Positions 25,872 to 33,741 are shown, counted from the first letter of the stretch. The stretch is DNA of 64,000 bases from Sporomusa termitida (GCF_007641255.1 NZ_CP036259.1:3536501-3600500), one strand, 5' to 3'. The notes: generated by a model not told the origin, from the letters alone. Numbers and translations are program-made.

Positions 25872-26258
25872 CTACCGCACCACTGGGGTGCCGGGTTGTA
25901 ATTGAAGCCACTTTTCTGCCGTGCAGCCGCCCTGTTGGGCTGTAATGGAAACCAAATCGTCAAAGGCGATTTCAGGAACCTGCTCAGCCTGCACGATTCT
26001 GGCAACCTCAGCCCCGGTAATGCCCTCATTGGCAATTACCTCCACAATATTCCCTTCATTTTTGAATACCTGCGCCGGCGAGAATTCATATACATCAAAT
26101 TCCAGGCCTGCCCCGGACACGCCGATAACCCTTACCGGACGGTTCAACCGCTCAAGCAGCTTCTTTTCGATCGCAGTGAGATTAATCCGGTCTATCTTTA
26201 GTCCCACAACCTTGACCACGGTCTTATCCACATAGACAATGACGCGTTCACAGCCCAT
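25872..26258 (-). CDS. Unrecognised 128-residue protein in the SDR-MFS-nifJ operon
   Basis: No family recognised. The N-terminal half alternates beta and alpha (VIVYVDKTVVKVVGLKIDRI, then LTAIEKKLLERLNRPVRVIG), and the C-terminal half contains GITGAEVARIVQAEQ and TAQQGGCTAEKW. Two cysteines (Cys3 and the Cys of GGC) may matter. It has no signal or membrane segment, so it is probably cytoplasmic. GGAG stands 10 bases before the ATG. Both neighbours are close and co-directional. Confidence 0.72.
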   Translation of the reverse strand: MGCERVIVYVDKTVVKVVGLKIDRINLTAIEKKLLERLNRPVRVIGVSGAGLEFDVYEFSPAQVFKNEGNIVEVIANEGITGAEVARIVQAEQVPEIAFDDLVSITAQQGGCTAEKWLQLQPGTPVVR

Positions 26259-26302
26259 TAGTCATCAACTCCAGCCTTTAATCATTACGATAGATGCTCA
26301 CG

Positions 26303-26860
26303 TTATTGGCCCGCAGGTTCCTTGGTTAAAGGCAGGCGGAAACGGTTTTCTCCCTTCACCGGATACTGCGCAACAATAGCCCGGGCTACTTGTATTGCCA
26401 ATGTCTTACAATCAATATCTTCTGCTGCACTTTCCAAAACAGCCTTAGCCCCGCTGACAGCCTCCACTGTAGGTCCGGGCAGGGTAACAACTAACTTATC
26501 TTTAAATCTGCCCACAACAATTTTCGCCAGCAGATGCCCGTTGCTGCCGATCAGTTCGACCGCCTCACCCCCTTGTACAATATCCAGGACAGCTTCATGC
26601 GTACAGTCTACTGCCAAACTACTGTCACACACCTTACCGCCACCGGAACCACCTGTTAAAAATATAATGCCCCGGCCTTGGCCCCAGCCCCGCACCTCTT
26701 CTTGAATCTCCGCTTTCCCGTCAGGGGGCGGAACCGCTCTGACAATGCGGCACGCAGGCCAAACCCCCAGGGCCAGCGCCATGATCTGCGGGGAATTTGT
26801 GTCCAGCACAAGGCCTTGCCTAATTTCATCGCCGGTGGGAATAATAACGACTTCTTCCAT
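26303..26860 (-). CDS. MoaB/MogA-like molybdopterin-binding domain protein
   Basis: A 185-residue protein that resembles the MoCF_biosynth (MoaB/MogA/CinA) fold: IIPTGDEIRQGLVLDTNSPQ at the N-terminus is the GDE-(x)-DTN element, IIFLTGGSGGG corresponds to the TGG loop, and VTLPGPTVEA to the PGP loop. In the family these loops bind molybdopterin or a nucleotide. No other molybdenum cofactor gene is nearby, so a role outside cofactor synthesis, in the chemistry of this operon, is possible. The start follows GAGGTG at long spacing. Confidence 0.72.
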   Translation of the reverse strand: MEEVVIIPTGDEIRQGLVLDTNSPQIMALALGVWPACRIVRAVPPPDGKAEIQEEVRGWGQGRGIIFLTGGSGGGKVCDSSLAVDCTHEAVLDIVQGGEAVELIGSNGHLLAKIVVGRFKDKLVVTLPGPTVEAVSGAKAVLESAAEDIDCKTLAIQVARAIVAQYPVKGENRFRLPLTKEPAGQ

Positions 26861-26900
26861 GTTGGCTTGCGGTCACCTCTACTTTGCCGGCCATTTATGC

Positions 26901-27932
26901 CTACACCTTGATTCTGATTTTCTCAATCACTTGCTCACTTTTTATCCGGGCAGCATTCTCAACCCCCGGGATAATGGTGTCGGCCTGCCGGATGATTTGC
27001 TCGCGGCTTAATGCCGGCCCGCTCTGAGCCAGCGTATCCACGTTAATGCCGATTGCGGCTAATTCCAGTCTCGCTGCCGGCGTGATATTATGGGCATTGA
27101 GCTCCACGCCGTAAGCGGCCGCTACCTGCAGGACCGCCGGCGAGCAGCCTAATTCGGCGGCCGGCCGCAGGCCGAAATCAAGCGCATCCAGGATGGCCGT
27201 TGCCAGCACCTCCTTCGGAGCTACAATACACGGCAGCCTGGCCTTCAGGGTTTGCGCATAGACACCGGAACTATGTGCCGTATCACCGGGCTTACACTGC
27301 AAAAACTGCTGGGACCGGCTATAATCTTCCACAATGGTGCAGCCAATGCCCACGGAAATTTCCTTCCCGGTGCTGCCCCAGAGAATATCCTGGTCTCTGA
27401 GGATCTGCAACTGCCCCAGAATAGGTACAAGCATTTCTTCCATCGTTACGCAATCCATGACTTCGGTGCCGGAATTATTATTCACGACACGGCCGCTAAT
27501 CGCCACATTGTGCAGCGGCACGATCTTTTGCAGCGGATCCGGTCCGATAAACAGCTTGCGCCCGGGAAACCTTGCGTAGCCCAGTTTAAGATGCGGTTCC
27601 CGGACAAACGTTGCCGGGGTTACCTCCCGCTCCTTGCAAAACAACCGGCCAAACTCCGGATGGATTTTACCCCCATCGGCGGCGGCAAACGCAACAATGG
27701 CGCCTGCGACACAAAGACCGTCACTGGTGGTTGTATAGGCGTGCTCCATATCAAAAACATTGATCGCAACCGGTGAATGAACATGTTTGGCAATACTTTG
27801 CAGGCCTTCATCAAGCGCAAGCCCGGCCTGCGCGAACTCACCCACATCAACATAGGCAATATGAACCGGTGCACCGTGTTGGGGACCACAGCCTTTGGGT
27901 AACAACCTGACTTCTATCCTGCCGTCGCTCAT
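26901..27932 (-). CDS. Unrecognised Cys-rich 343-residue protein (candidate key enzyme of the operon)
   Basis: I do not recognise the family. It is a soluble-looking protein with eight cysteines, at residues 15, 74, 99, 161, 198, 213, 235 and 263, several in motif-like settings: LLPKGCGPQHGAP, TTSDGLCVAG, EVMDCVTMEEM, VGIGCTIVEDYSRS. Other strong segments are VFDMEHAYTT and RVVNNNSGTEV. The spread of Cys and Asp/Glu/His could fit a metal or iron-sulfur site. ATG 27932 follows GGGGTG. The gene is central in the SDR-MFS-nifJ string. Confidence 0.75.
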   Translation of the reverse strand: MSDGRIEVRLLPKGCGPQHGAPVHIAYVDVGEFAQAGLALDEGLQSIAKHVHSPVAINVFDMEHAYTTTSDGLCVAGAIVAFAAADGGKIHPEFGRLFCKEREVTPATFVREPHLKLGYARFPGRKLFIGPDPLQKIVPLHNVAISGRVVNNNSGTEVMDCVTMEEMLVPILGQLQILRDQDILWGSTGKEISVGIGCTIVEDYSRSQQFLQCKPGDTAHSSGVYAQTLKARLPCIVAPKEVLATAILDALDFGLRPAAELGCSPAVLQVAAAYGVELNAHNITPAARLELAAIGINVDTLAQSGPALSREQIIRQADTIIPGVENAARIKSEQVIEKIRIKV

Positions 27933-27968
27933 ATATTCACCCCGCTTCTAAATTCCTTCATTCCCCGG

Positions 27969-28349
27969 CTAATGCTCCCCTAATTTAGGCCGCCGGTCTT
28001 CCACTGCGGCAAAACCAACCAGCTCCACATCCTCAGTAGGGTGCAGAATATTGGTATTCTCCAGGATAGCCCTCACCGGGCTGCCGCTCTTATCAAACCC
28101 TTTGATAATAATGGTATGCATGGTTTCCGGTATCCTCGGCACAACGACAATCTCAACATTCTCTACCCGGCTGTCCGCCGCCAGCGCCGTGACCGCCAAT
28201 TCCACCCTGCCGGTCCGCAGCGACTGGAATTTTGCATATTGCAAATTCTCAAGCCCCTTAATCACTACCGTTTTCAGGGGAGAACACTGATAAACTGCCG
28301 CTGTAAGCTTTTGCAGCCAGTCAGGCAGGCTTGTGTGCATCGCTCTCAT
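27969..28349 (-). CDS. Unrecognised 126-residue protein in the SDR-MFS-nifJ operon
   Basis: No family recognised. An N-terminal helix (LPDWLQKLTAAVYQ) is followed by beta strands (KTVVIKGLENLQYAKFQ, VENVEIVVVPRI, TMHTIIIKGFDKSG) and the end ILHPTEDVELVGFAAVE. It has a single cysteine at residue 22 and looks cytoplasmic. It lies 36 bp upstream of the Cys-rich 343-residue gene and 62 bp downstream of the transporter gene, which suggests that it is a partner subunit of the former. Confidence 0.72.
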   Translation of the reverse strand: MRAMHTSLPDWLQKLTAAVYQCSPLKTVVIKGLENLQYAKFQSLRTGRVELAVTALAADSRVENVEIVVVPRIPETMHTIIIKGFDKSGSPVRAILENTNILHPTEDVELVGFAAVEDRRPKLGEH

Positions 28350-28411
28350 TTTTACAATTCCCCCAGTAACTTATAAAGAATCTTCAGCTACCGCCCAAGC
28401 CGCTAACTTGA

Positions 28412-29674
28412 TTAAAGACCAGGTGCGGCCGATCCCTTGACCGGTTTGGCAAACACCGCTACCAACAGGGCTCCCGTTATCGCCAGGCCCCCGGTTAAAA
28501 AGAAGGCACTGGTAAAGTGACCGGAGACCTGGACGATGTAGCCGGTGACGCTCGGGGCAAAAATACCGGCGGTGTTCGACAGAAAATGCACAAACCCGCC
28601 CACGCGGCCCACACTGTCGCTCTGTACCGAGTCCTGGATGATCGCCCAATAGGAGGGGGTTGCCAGATACGCAAAGAATATACCGCACGACATCAAGGCC
28701 ACAGCCGCCGTCGCGGTTGACACCAGGCCGCACAGGCCGATGGACACGGCAGCCCCGGCCAGGCATACCGAGATAACTAGCTTTCTGGCCAACACCAGCT
28801 TGCCAAGTTTTTTAACCAGGTAATCGGATATAAAGCCCCCCAGGCCGTACCCTAACGCGCCAAACAGCCAGGGAATAACACTGACGATGGCCATATTTTT
28901 AATGCTCAGATTATGGGCCATGACAAGATAGCTGGGAAACCATGTCAAAAAGAAGTAGGTTGCGTAATTTGTGGCAAAAAATGCCACAACAGTCGCCACA
29001 ATGATTGGCTGCTTAATGTAGTAGCTCAGCGGCAGTTTTACCGTCGTTTGTACCGAGGTGACCTTACCTGTTTCAATCTCCTGCAGCTCTGCCGGGGATA
29101 CATGCGGGTGATCCTTCGGCAGATCGGTTACCAGCCGCTGCCAGAAAATTACCCAGACAAACCCCATCACAGCTAAGGTAATAAAGGATATCCGCCAGCC
29201 GTATTGAACGGCAATCAGGCCGACGATGGGCCCGGCCAGGGCAGCCCCCAGCGACATACCCGTATCGGTAATGCCTTTGGCTTTGGCCCGTTCGGTTGCC
29301 GGGAACCAGTTATTGATCATTTTATTGGTAACCGAGCTTACCGGCCCTTCCCCGGCGCCAAACAGGATCCGGAAAACAAGCAGGGAAGCAAAACTCCAGG
29401 CCACAGCCGGGGCCGCTGCAAACACCGACCACAATATCAACGCAATGGTAATTGTTTTCTTCGGACCGTAAATATCTGATACATAACCGCCAATAAAACA
29501 AAACAGTGCATAGCTGGCAAAAAAACCACTGAACAAAACCCCCATCTGCGCCGGGGAAAGAGCAAACTCTTCCATAACATACGGCGCCACGATCGACAGT
29601 GATGCCCGGTCGACATAGTTGATAAAGGTTAACAGCACCATAAGACCCAGAACTACCCAGCGATATCTTTTCAT
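28412..29674 (-). CDS. MFS transporter, anion:cation symporter (ACS) family
   Basis: A 420-residue inner-membrane carrier with 12 predicted transmembrane segments. The first helix ends with the ACS hallmark INYVDRASLSI, and the loop between helices 2 and 3 has GGYVSDIYGPKK; the loop before helix 5 has GAGEGPVSSVTNKMINNWFP, typical of carriers for glucarate, galactonate, hexuronates or related organic anions. Substrate cannot be assigned from sequence. It probably imports the substrate oxidised by the adjacent SDR. Confidence 0.92.
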   Translation of the reverse strand: MKRYRWVVLGLMVLLTFINYVDRASLSIVAPYVMEEFALSPAQMGVLFSGFFASYALFCFIGGYVSDIYGPKKTITIALILWSVFAAAPAVAWSFASLLVFRILFGAGEGPVSSVTNKMINNWFPATERAKAKGITDTGMSLGAALAGPIVGLIAVQYGWRISFITLAVMGFVWVIFWQRLVTDLPKDHPHVSPAELQEIETGKVTSVQTTVKLPLSYYIKQPIIVATVVAFFATNYATYFFLTWFPSYLVMAHNLSIKNMAIVSVIPWLFGALGYGLGGFISDYLVKKLGKLVLARKLVISVCLAGAAVSIGLCGLVSTATAAVALMSCGIFFAYLATPSYWAIIQDSVQSDSVGRVGGFVHFLSNTAGIFAPSVTGYIVQVSGHFTSAFFLTGGLAITGALLVAVFAKPVKGSAAPGL

Positions 29675-29717
29675 GACACGGCCTCCTCGTAATGTTTCGT
29701 TCCGGTTTTACGCCCGC

Positions 29718-30470
29718 TTAGCTGGCTGTCCAGCCGCCGTCAATGACAATGTCGGCGCCGGTAATATAGCCGGCCCGCGGTGATGCCAGGAAAACGATCA
29801 GCTCCGCCACCTCACGGGGAGTTCCGGTCCGTCCCAGCGGGGTCCGTGCTTCAATCAACTGCCGCCAGCAAGCATCGTTCATTACTTTTTCCACCATCGG
29901 GGTACTGATGAAAGCCGGCGAAATCGAGTTGATTCTGACGCCGCTTTTGGCCCATTCATTGGCCATCCCTTTGGTAAACTGTCTGACGCCGCCCTTGCTG
30001 GCCGCATAGATGGTCCGTTCAGGCAGCACGATATGGCCTTGCAAGGAGCTTAAGGTCACAATAGCGCCTGAACCCTGGGCAACCATCGCTTGGCCGCATT
30101 CCAAACAACAGAAAAAGGACCCCTTGAGATTGATATCGATAATATAGTCCCAGTCTTCTTCCGTGTAATCCAGGGCCAGTTTCCTTACATTGACCCCGGC
30201 ACAATTGATCAGCACATCAAGCCGCCCGTAGCGCGCCATAACCGTCCGGACCATGCCCTTGATCTCGCCAACCTTGCCAACATCAGCGCTAACGTAACCG
30301 GCCTTATACCCCCTGGCGGTCAGCTCAGCGGCATAGTCCCGGCCTTTGACCTCATTCCTGCTTACAATAATGCACTGGGCACCGTCCTCGCAAAACCGCT
30401 GCACGGCCGCTTTGCCGATCCCTTCACTCCCCCCTGTAACGACAACAATCTTCCCGTCAAACTCTTTCAT
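29718..30470 (-). CDS. SDR family NAD(P)-dependent oxidoreductase
   Basis: A 250-residue classical short-chain dehydrogenase. The cofactor motif is TGGSEGIGKAA, followed by NCAG, the catalytic Ser (VTLSSLQG), and the Tyr/Lys pair in YAASKGG; the C-terminus YITGADIVIDGGWTAS is typical. Closest by eye to gluconate/deoxygluconate dehydrogenase or FabG-like enzymes, which oxidise secondary alcohols of sugar acids or hydroxy acids. The ATG at 30470 has GAGGTG six bases upstream. It is the first gene of the operon leading to nifJ. Confidence 0.92.
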   Translation of the reverse strand: MKEFDGKIVVVTGGSEGIGKAAVQRFCEDGAQCIIVSRNEVKGRDYAAELTARGYKAGYVSADVGKVGEIKGMVRTVMARYGRLDVLINCAGVNVRKLALDYTEEDWDYIIDINLKGSFFCCLECGQAMVAQGSGAIVTLSSLQGHIVLPERTIYAASKGGVRQFTKGMANEWAKSGVRINSISPAFISTPMVEKVMNDACWRQLIEARTPLGRTGTPREVAELIVFLASPRAGYITGADIVIDGGWTAS

Positions 30471-30518
30471 CAACTTCACCTCTGCAATTAATTTGCTGCA
30501 TTTTCTTCAGCACCCGCA

Positions 30519-30547
30519 TTGAAGCCAGGCCCTTGCTGCGCTATAAT
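30519..30547 (+). promoter_or_regulatory. Sigma-70-type promoter of the candidate RNA
   Basis: TTGAAG (30519-30524), 17 bases, then a perfect TATAAT (30542-30547) on the plus strand. No rightward coding gene begins near it, and a structured region plus T run follows. Confidence 0.75.
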
Positions 30548-30553
30548 GGAGAC

Positions 30554-30728
30554 AATCGCCTGTGGGAACACACCCCTGTTTTCCCTTCGATTCGTCTCCA
30601 TCAGCAGCAGTCGTCTTAGTGTGACGATAGGCAACAAGTGTCCTTGGGACACATACTCAGGCAGACTCTGCCCTTGTTTGGCGGCTCACAAGTGTGTAAG
30701 CCGGCTGTGGTTTCGGTTGCTCTTTTTT
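30554..30728 (+). ncRNA. Candidate structured non-coding RNA (about 175 nt)
   Basis: Downstream of the promoter, the region folds into several stable hairpins: gtcgtc/gacgat, aacaag/cttgtt enclosing gtgtcc-ttg-ggacac and ggcag/ctgcc, and cggct-caca/tgtg-agccg. The ends pair as caatcg with cggttg, and a run of six T (30723-30728) follows. No open frame of note is present. Length, promoter and end pairing could fit a 6S-like RNA, but the interior is more branched than usual and I cannot name the class. It lies between the SDR operon and the XRE gene. Confidence 0.55.
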
Positions 30729-30816
30729 ATCCGCCTCCTTTCTAACAGCCTAGACATTAGGTGCTTTTCCCCGGCTTTCTCAACAGCGGGCACCGCTTTT
30801 CCAGCTTCCTTCATTT

Positions 30817-30833
30817 GTCAACACGCAGTTGAC
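30817..30833. promoter_or_regulatory. Operator palindrome GTCAAC-N5-GTTGAC, copy 1
   Basis: A perfect 6-bp inverted repeat with a 5-base spacer, 54 bp upstream of the XRE start codon. Size fits a dimer of an XRE repressor. Confidence 0.65.
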
Positions 30834-30852
30834 TCACCCATATTTTATTTTA

Positions 30853-30869
30853 GTCAACTATTTGTTGAC
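30853..30869. promoter_or_regulatory. Operator palindrome GTCAAC-N5-GTTGAC, copy 2
   Basis: A second identical half-site arrangement, centre 36 bp from copy 1, 17 bp upstream of the XRE start. A further half-site (gtcaagg) follows directly. Confidence 0.65.
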
Positions 30870-30886
30870 TGTCAAGGAGTATTCTT

Positions 30887-31114
30887 ATGTTTTCACGAGA
30901 AATTTTTGGTCACAGGTTAAAAAATTTACGCCAAGCACATGATTTGACGCAGGAACAATTAGCGGCAGAATTTGCTGTTACCAAACAAACTGTAAGCTAC
31001 TGGGAAAAAGGTGACAGGCTGCCCCCACTGAATGTTGCTACAGGTTTAGCCATATACTTCAACGTGTCCTTGGACTACATAGTTGGCTTGTCTGATAATA
31101 AGAAAAGAAGATAG
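30887..31114 (+). CDS. XRE-family HTH transcriptional regulator (75 aa)
   Basis: A small Cro/CI-type regulator consisting of one helix-turn-helix domain: LKNLRQAHDLTQEQLAAEFA and VTKQTVSYWEKGDRLPP, followed by VSLDYIVGLSD, as in phage and PBSX-type repressors. ATG at 30887 follows AAGGAG by eight bases. Two GTCAAC-N5-GTTGAC palindromes in the promoter region suggest negative autoregulation. It could also affect the nearby RNA gene. No effector domain is present. Confidence 0.92.
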   Translation: MFSREIFGHRLKNLRQAHDLTQEQLAAEFAVTKQTVSYWEKGDRLPPLNVATGLAIYFNVSLDYIVGLSDNKKRR

Positions 31115-31242
31115 ACAGTATTTAATACACTATAGGCAGGTTGTCACCGCCGGGCTATAAATAACTTATGGCGCCAAAAAAAAATTGACCCACCCCCAAC
31201 GATAAGCTACCATTGGGATTGCAAGATCACCAGGAAGCAGCA

Positions 31243-31374
31243 ATGTTAAGGAGTGGGCTGACCCTTATGATAAGGCCAAAGGCATTGGCGGGTCAATCCA
31301 CGTATTCAGTTGGCAAGGAGTTAAGGATATCTAAAAATACGCCAAGAAATATACGGCTGAAGACAATGGGCAGC
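31243..31374 (+). pseudogene. Relic of an IS21-type istA transposase N-terminus
   Basis: The frame RPKALAGQSTYSVGKELRIS resembles the N-terminal helix-turn-helix of IstA (xIKALxxQGxSxxxIAxELGISRNTVRR), followed by KNTPRNIRL, but continues into nothing. Short and degenerate. The rest of the 31115-31501 gap shows no gene. Confidence 0.35.
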
Positions 31375-31501
31375 ACCTTTATTGCAGCCCCAACAGCTTA
31401 CATCATAGTTTTTGGTAACAAGATGCCTAGACTTGGCGGAAAATATCTGATTATTCGGTCAGTGGTAGCAATATCACGAGAAGCAAATGAAATCCTCATA
31501 G

Positions 31502-33049
31502 TTAATACAGCCAGCGCACACTGATGCCGGCAAAATGATCAGTCTCATCCTGCCCGCCGTTAAAATCGGCATTACTGACCCGGGCCATGCCAACCTGGCC
31601 GTCCAGGAACACCCGGTCCTGTAATTTCGTCTCATATTGCAGCCATAGGGATTTTATGGTTTGCTGAACAGGGGCATCCCGGTCCTGTTTGACCTGGTTG
31701 ACATTAAGGGAAAGCTTACTGTCCTTGTCCAGATAATTGCCAAGCTGCATATAATACTGACTGGCATTATGGCCGATGGGATCGCCGATAATGTCACCCT
31801 TATACACATAGCCATTGGTATACAGCTGGTGCCCATACCAGGCACTGCTGGTATTCGCGTATTCCACCTTCATATCCCAGGCGCCGTCCTGGCTGAGCCG
31901 GGGAATATAAACGCCCACCCGTTCCGCGATCTTGGAGGGCATGTAGTTGGCCTGGTCTTCACCATACAACTCGCCATAGACCTGGATACCATTCCATTTC
32001 GGTACCCGCACTTTAAAATCAAAGCCGGCAATATTGTTCCATTTATCGGCAGCGGCATCAGCGTTTTCGCCGATAAGCCAGTCCCAGTAATCGCCGCTGC
32101 TCAGACCTTTGCCTTTACCGCCAACCATAGAAGTAAAGGACAAACCGAAGGTAAAGTTTTGCTGGGGGGTAAAGGTACTCCGCATACCCACAAACGAAGG
32201 ACTGTCCACCTCATCCTGATTAAACCGCGTCCGGTTGCTTTCCAGCTCGCTGTACAAAGCAGTAAAGTTCATGTCCCCCAGAAAGCGGAAAAAGCCGTTA
32301 GTCCTATAGGGTTCAAGATTGGAAACCTTAATTGAAGTCAGCGGTGTCATGTTATTGCCAAGAATCAGCGACCCTGTAGCCCCATGCCCCCAAAATACCG
32401 GGTCTTTGCCCACCTGGATGGCAGTCCCGTTGAGCCTGGTTTTGACATAACCGCTGGTCAGAGCGGCGTCGCCATGCCGGTCATCATCATAGCTAATACG
32501 CGGCGCCAGGGCAACAGCCACGTCAGGATCAAGTTTACCAGTCAGCAAAGCTGAGGCAACCACATTGGCGTCCCTGCCATAACGATACCCGTTATTATTA
32601 TTGTTGAGCGGCTGCTGGCCAGCCCGTGGCCCACTGTCAGGGTTCCGGCGGTAGCGGAGGCTATTGCCGTCATAGTTGCCAAACTCCAGACGTACTTCCC
32701 GTAATGCCAGCGACGTATCGGCCACGCCCCCGGCCAATATCTGCAATTCCGGAGCCAGTTCGCGCTCCAGTTCATTCTTCATGCCCGCCAGGTACGCCGG
32801 CACTGGCCGGTGCGCTGCCTCGATCCGGATTTCCGTCAGCCACTGGGCCATTTGCATGCGGGTATACGGCTTTGTCCCATCTGGGATTGACTTCATATAG
32901 CCTAACCCATCAAATTTTTCTATGTAGCTGTACAGCGGACTGGATAAGGGAACATTGTGTGAAACGAGATCAGACGGTGAGGCCTGGACACCTGCAGATA
33001 ATGAAGAAATGAGCAATGCTGCTGTTAGGGATTGTTTCCATGCTATCAC
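31502..33049 (-). CDS. Wzi-like outer-membrane capsule assembly protein
   Basis: A 515-residue protein with a signal peptide (MIAWKQSLTAALLISSLSAG, cleavage after VQA) and a long series of amphipathic strands ending in the aromatic SVRWLY, as in beta-barrel outer-membrane proteins. Segments such as VQVGKDPVFWGHGATGSLIL-like (here IQVGKDPVFWGHG) and LEPYRTNGFFRFLGDMNF match the Capsule assembly Wzi family. Wzi anchors capsular polysaccharide at the outer membrane of Gram-negative bacteria. Its presence indicates a diderm cell envelope. Single gene. Confidence 0.85.
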   Translation of the reverse strand: MIAWKQSLTAALLISSLSAGVQASPSDLVSHNVPLSSPLYSYIEKFDGLGYMKSIPDGTKPYTRMQMAQWLTEIRIEAAHRPVPAYLAGMKNELERELAPELQILAGGVADTSLALREVRLEFGNYDGNSLRYRRNPDSGPRAGQQPLNNNNNGYRYGRDANVVASALLTGKLDPDVAVALAPRISYDDDRHGDAALTSGYVKTRLNGTAIQVGKDPVFWGHGATGSLILGNNMTPLTSIKVSNLEPYRTNGFFRFLGDMNFTALYSELESNRTRFNQDEVDSPSFVGMRSTFTPQQNFTFGLSFTSMVGGKGKGLSSGDYWDWLIGENADAAADKWNNIAGFDFKVRVPKWNGIQVYGELYGEDQANYMPSKIAERVGVYIPRLSQDGAWDMKVEYANTSSAWYGHQLYTNGYVYKGDIIGDPIGHNASQYYMQLGNYLDKDSKLSLNVNQVKQDRDAPVQQTIKSLWLQYETKLQDRVFLDGQVGMARVSNADFNGGQDETDHFAGISVRWLY

Positions 33050-33189
33050 GAACCCACACTCCTTATTAACGACTACCAGTTATCGATATCATTTACCGCC
33101 TGCGCACTCTGATAAACGGTCTGCGGAGCATGCCGCCTGATGATTTCCAGCAATTTACCGTCTGGCTTAAACATGTGCTTAAACCCGGG

Positions 33190-33345
33190 ATTGAACATAA
33201 ATGTGGTCTACTGGAACTTTATCAGGCTGGTGAATTAGCCAGGGAAACCGGTATTGGTGAAGCAAACCTGCACCAATGGCGTAAAAAAGCACGTTCCAAA
33301 GGCTATGCTGCACCAGCAGATGGGCAAACTTCAGAATGCTGGTGC
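33190..33345 (+). pseudogene. Transposase orfA relic (IS3-like helix-turn-helix)
   Basis: The stretch GELARETGIGEANLHQWRKK followed by ARSKGYAAPADGQTSE is the N-terminal recognition region of an IS3-type transposase (pattern xxxETGIxxxTLYxWRKxxRxxG). Only this fragment remains, with no downstream integrase domain. Confidence 0.5.
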
Positions 33346-33349
33346 ACTC

Positions 33350-33370
33350 AAAATCGCGAGGCCTGACCAC
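33350..33370. repeat. Dispersed RAYT-linked repeat, copy A
   Basis: aaaatcgcgaggcctgacc. Other copies in the window: 34167-34193, 35481-35535, 37053-37109, 38858-38923, 39255-39335, 39402-39430 and 42931-42962. The best consensus is aaatcgcaaatcgcgaggcc followed by tgaccccatgcagacc. Confidence 0.8.
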
Positions 33371-33467
33371 TTTGACCAGCGATTGCCCTGTCATACGATT
33401 AAAGGGATTGGCATTAATGATGTAAATTGTGTATAATATAATTAGCACTATAAAGGAGGTAAATACT

Positions 33468-33725
33468 ATGAGTACCGCCAAAGCTGATTTGCATGGTATT
33501 ATAGATAGCCTTTCCGAATATCAAGCTCGTAAGCTAAAAAAGGTGATCAGCCTAGTTGTTGCTGAATTTATGACCGCCGATCAGGATGATAAGAATAAAA
33601 CTATGCTAGAAGCATTTGCGAATGCGCCCGAAACCGATGAGCCAATATCTGATGAGGATTTAGCCGCGATTGCTGAAGCTGAGAAGGATATTAAGGCCGG
33701 TAGAATGCGTCCGCCTCAGATGTAG
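33468..33725 (+). CDS. Antitoxin of a RelE-type toxin-antitoxin pair
   Basis: An 85-residue protein, ATG 33468 preceded by AAAGGAGG. It is acidic, with a helical N-terminus (IIDSLSEYQARKLKKVISLV) and an acidic C-terminal tail (ISDEDLAAIAEAEKDIKAG), the usual toxin-wrapping part. A TATAAT-like -10 (around 33432) lies upstream. Located 16 bp before the toxin gene. Family not named, but context and size are typical. Confidence 0.78.
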   Translation: MSTAKADLHGIIDSLSEYQARKLKKVISLVVAEFMTADQDDKNKTMLEAFANAPETDEPISDEDLAAIAEAEKDIKAGRMRPPQM

Positions 33726-33741
33726 TCAGAGAATATGGTTT

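Noticed and set aside
25872-28349. D-proline or glycine reductase (pyruvoyl/selenocysteine) system
   Set aside because: Stops here are TAG or TAA, no in-frame TGA with a following selenocysteine element was seen, and the proteins do not show the PrdA or GrdE N-terminal patterns.
30490-30790. T-box or named metabolite riboswitch in the leftward leader of the SDR operon
   Set aside because: No T-box UGGNACCGCG sequence and no cobalamin, SAM, TPP or c-di-GMP core was found; promoter and T run instead point to a rightward RNA.
31213-31524. 103-residue gene on the plus strand
   Set aside because: It overlaps the end of the Wzi-like gene and only a short IstA-like stretch is meaningful.
33130-33366. 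Intact 78-residue gene
   Set aside because: Only the central part resembles a transposase N-terminus, there is no ribosome binding site and no partner orfB; listed as relic.
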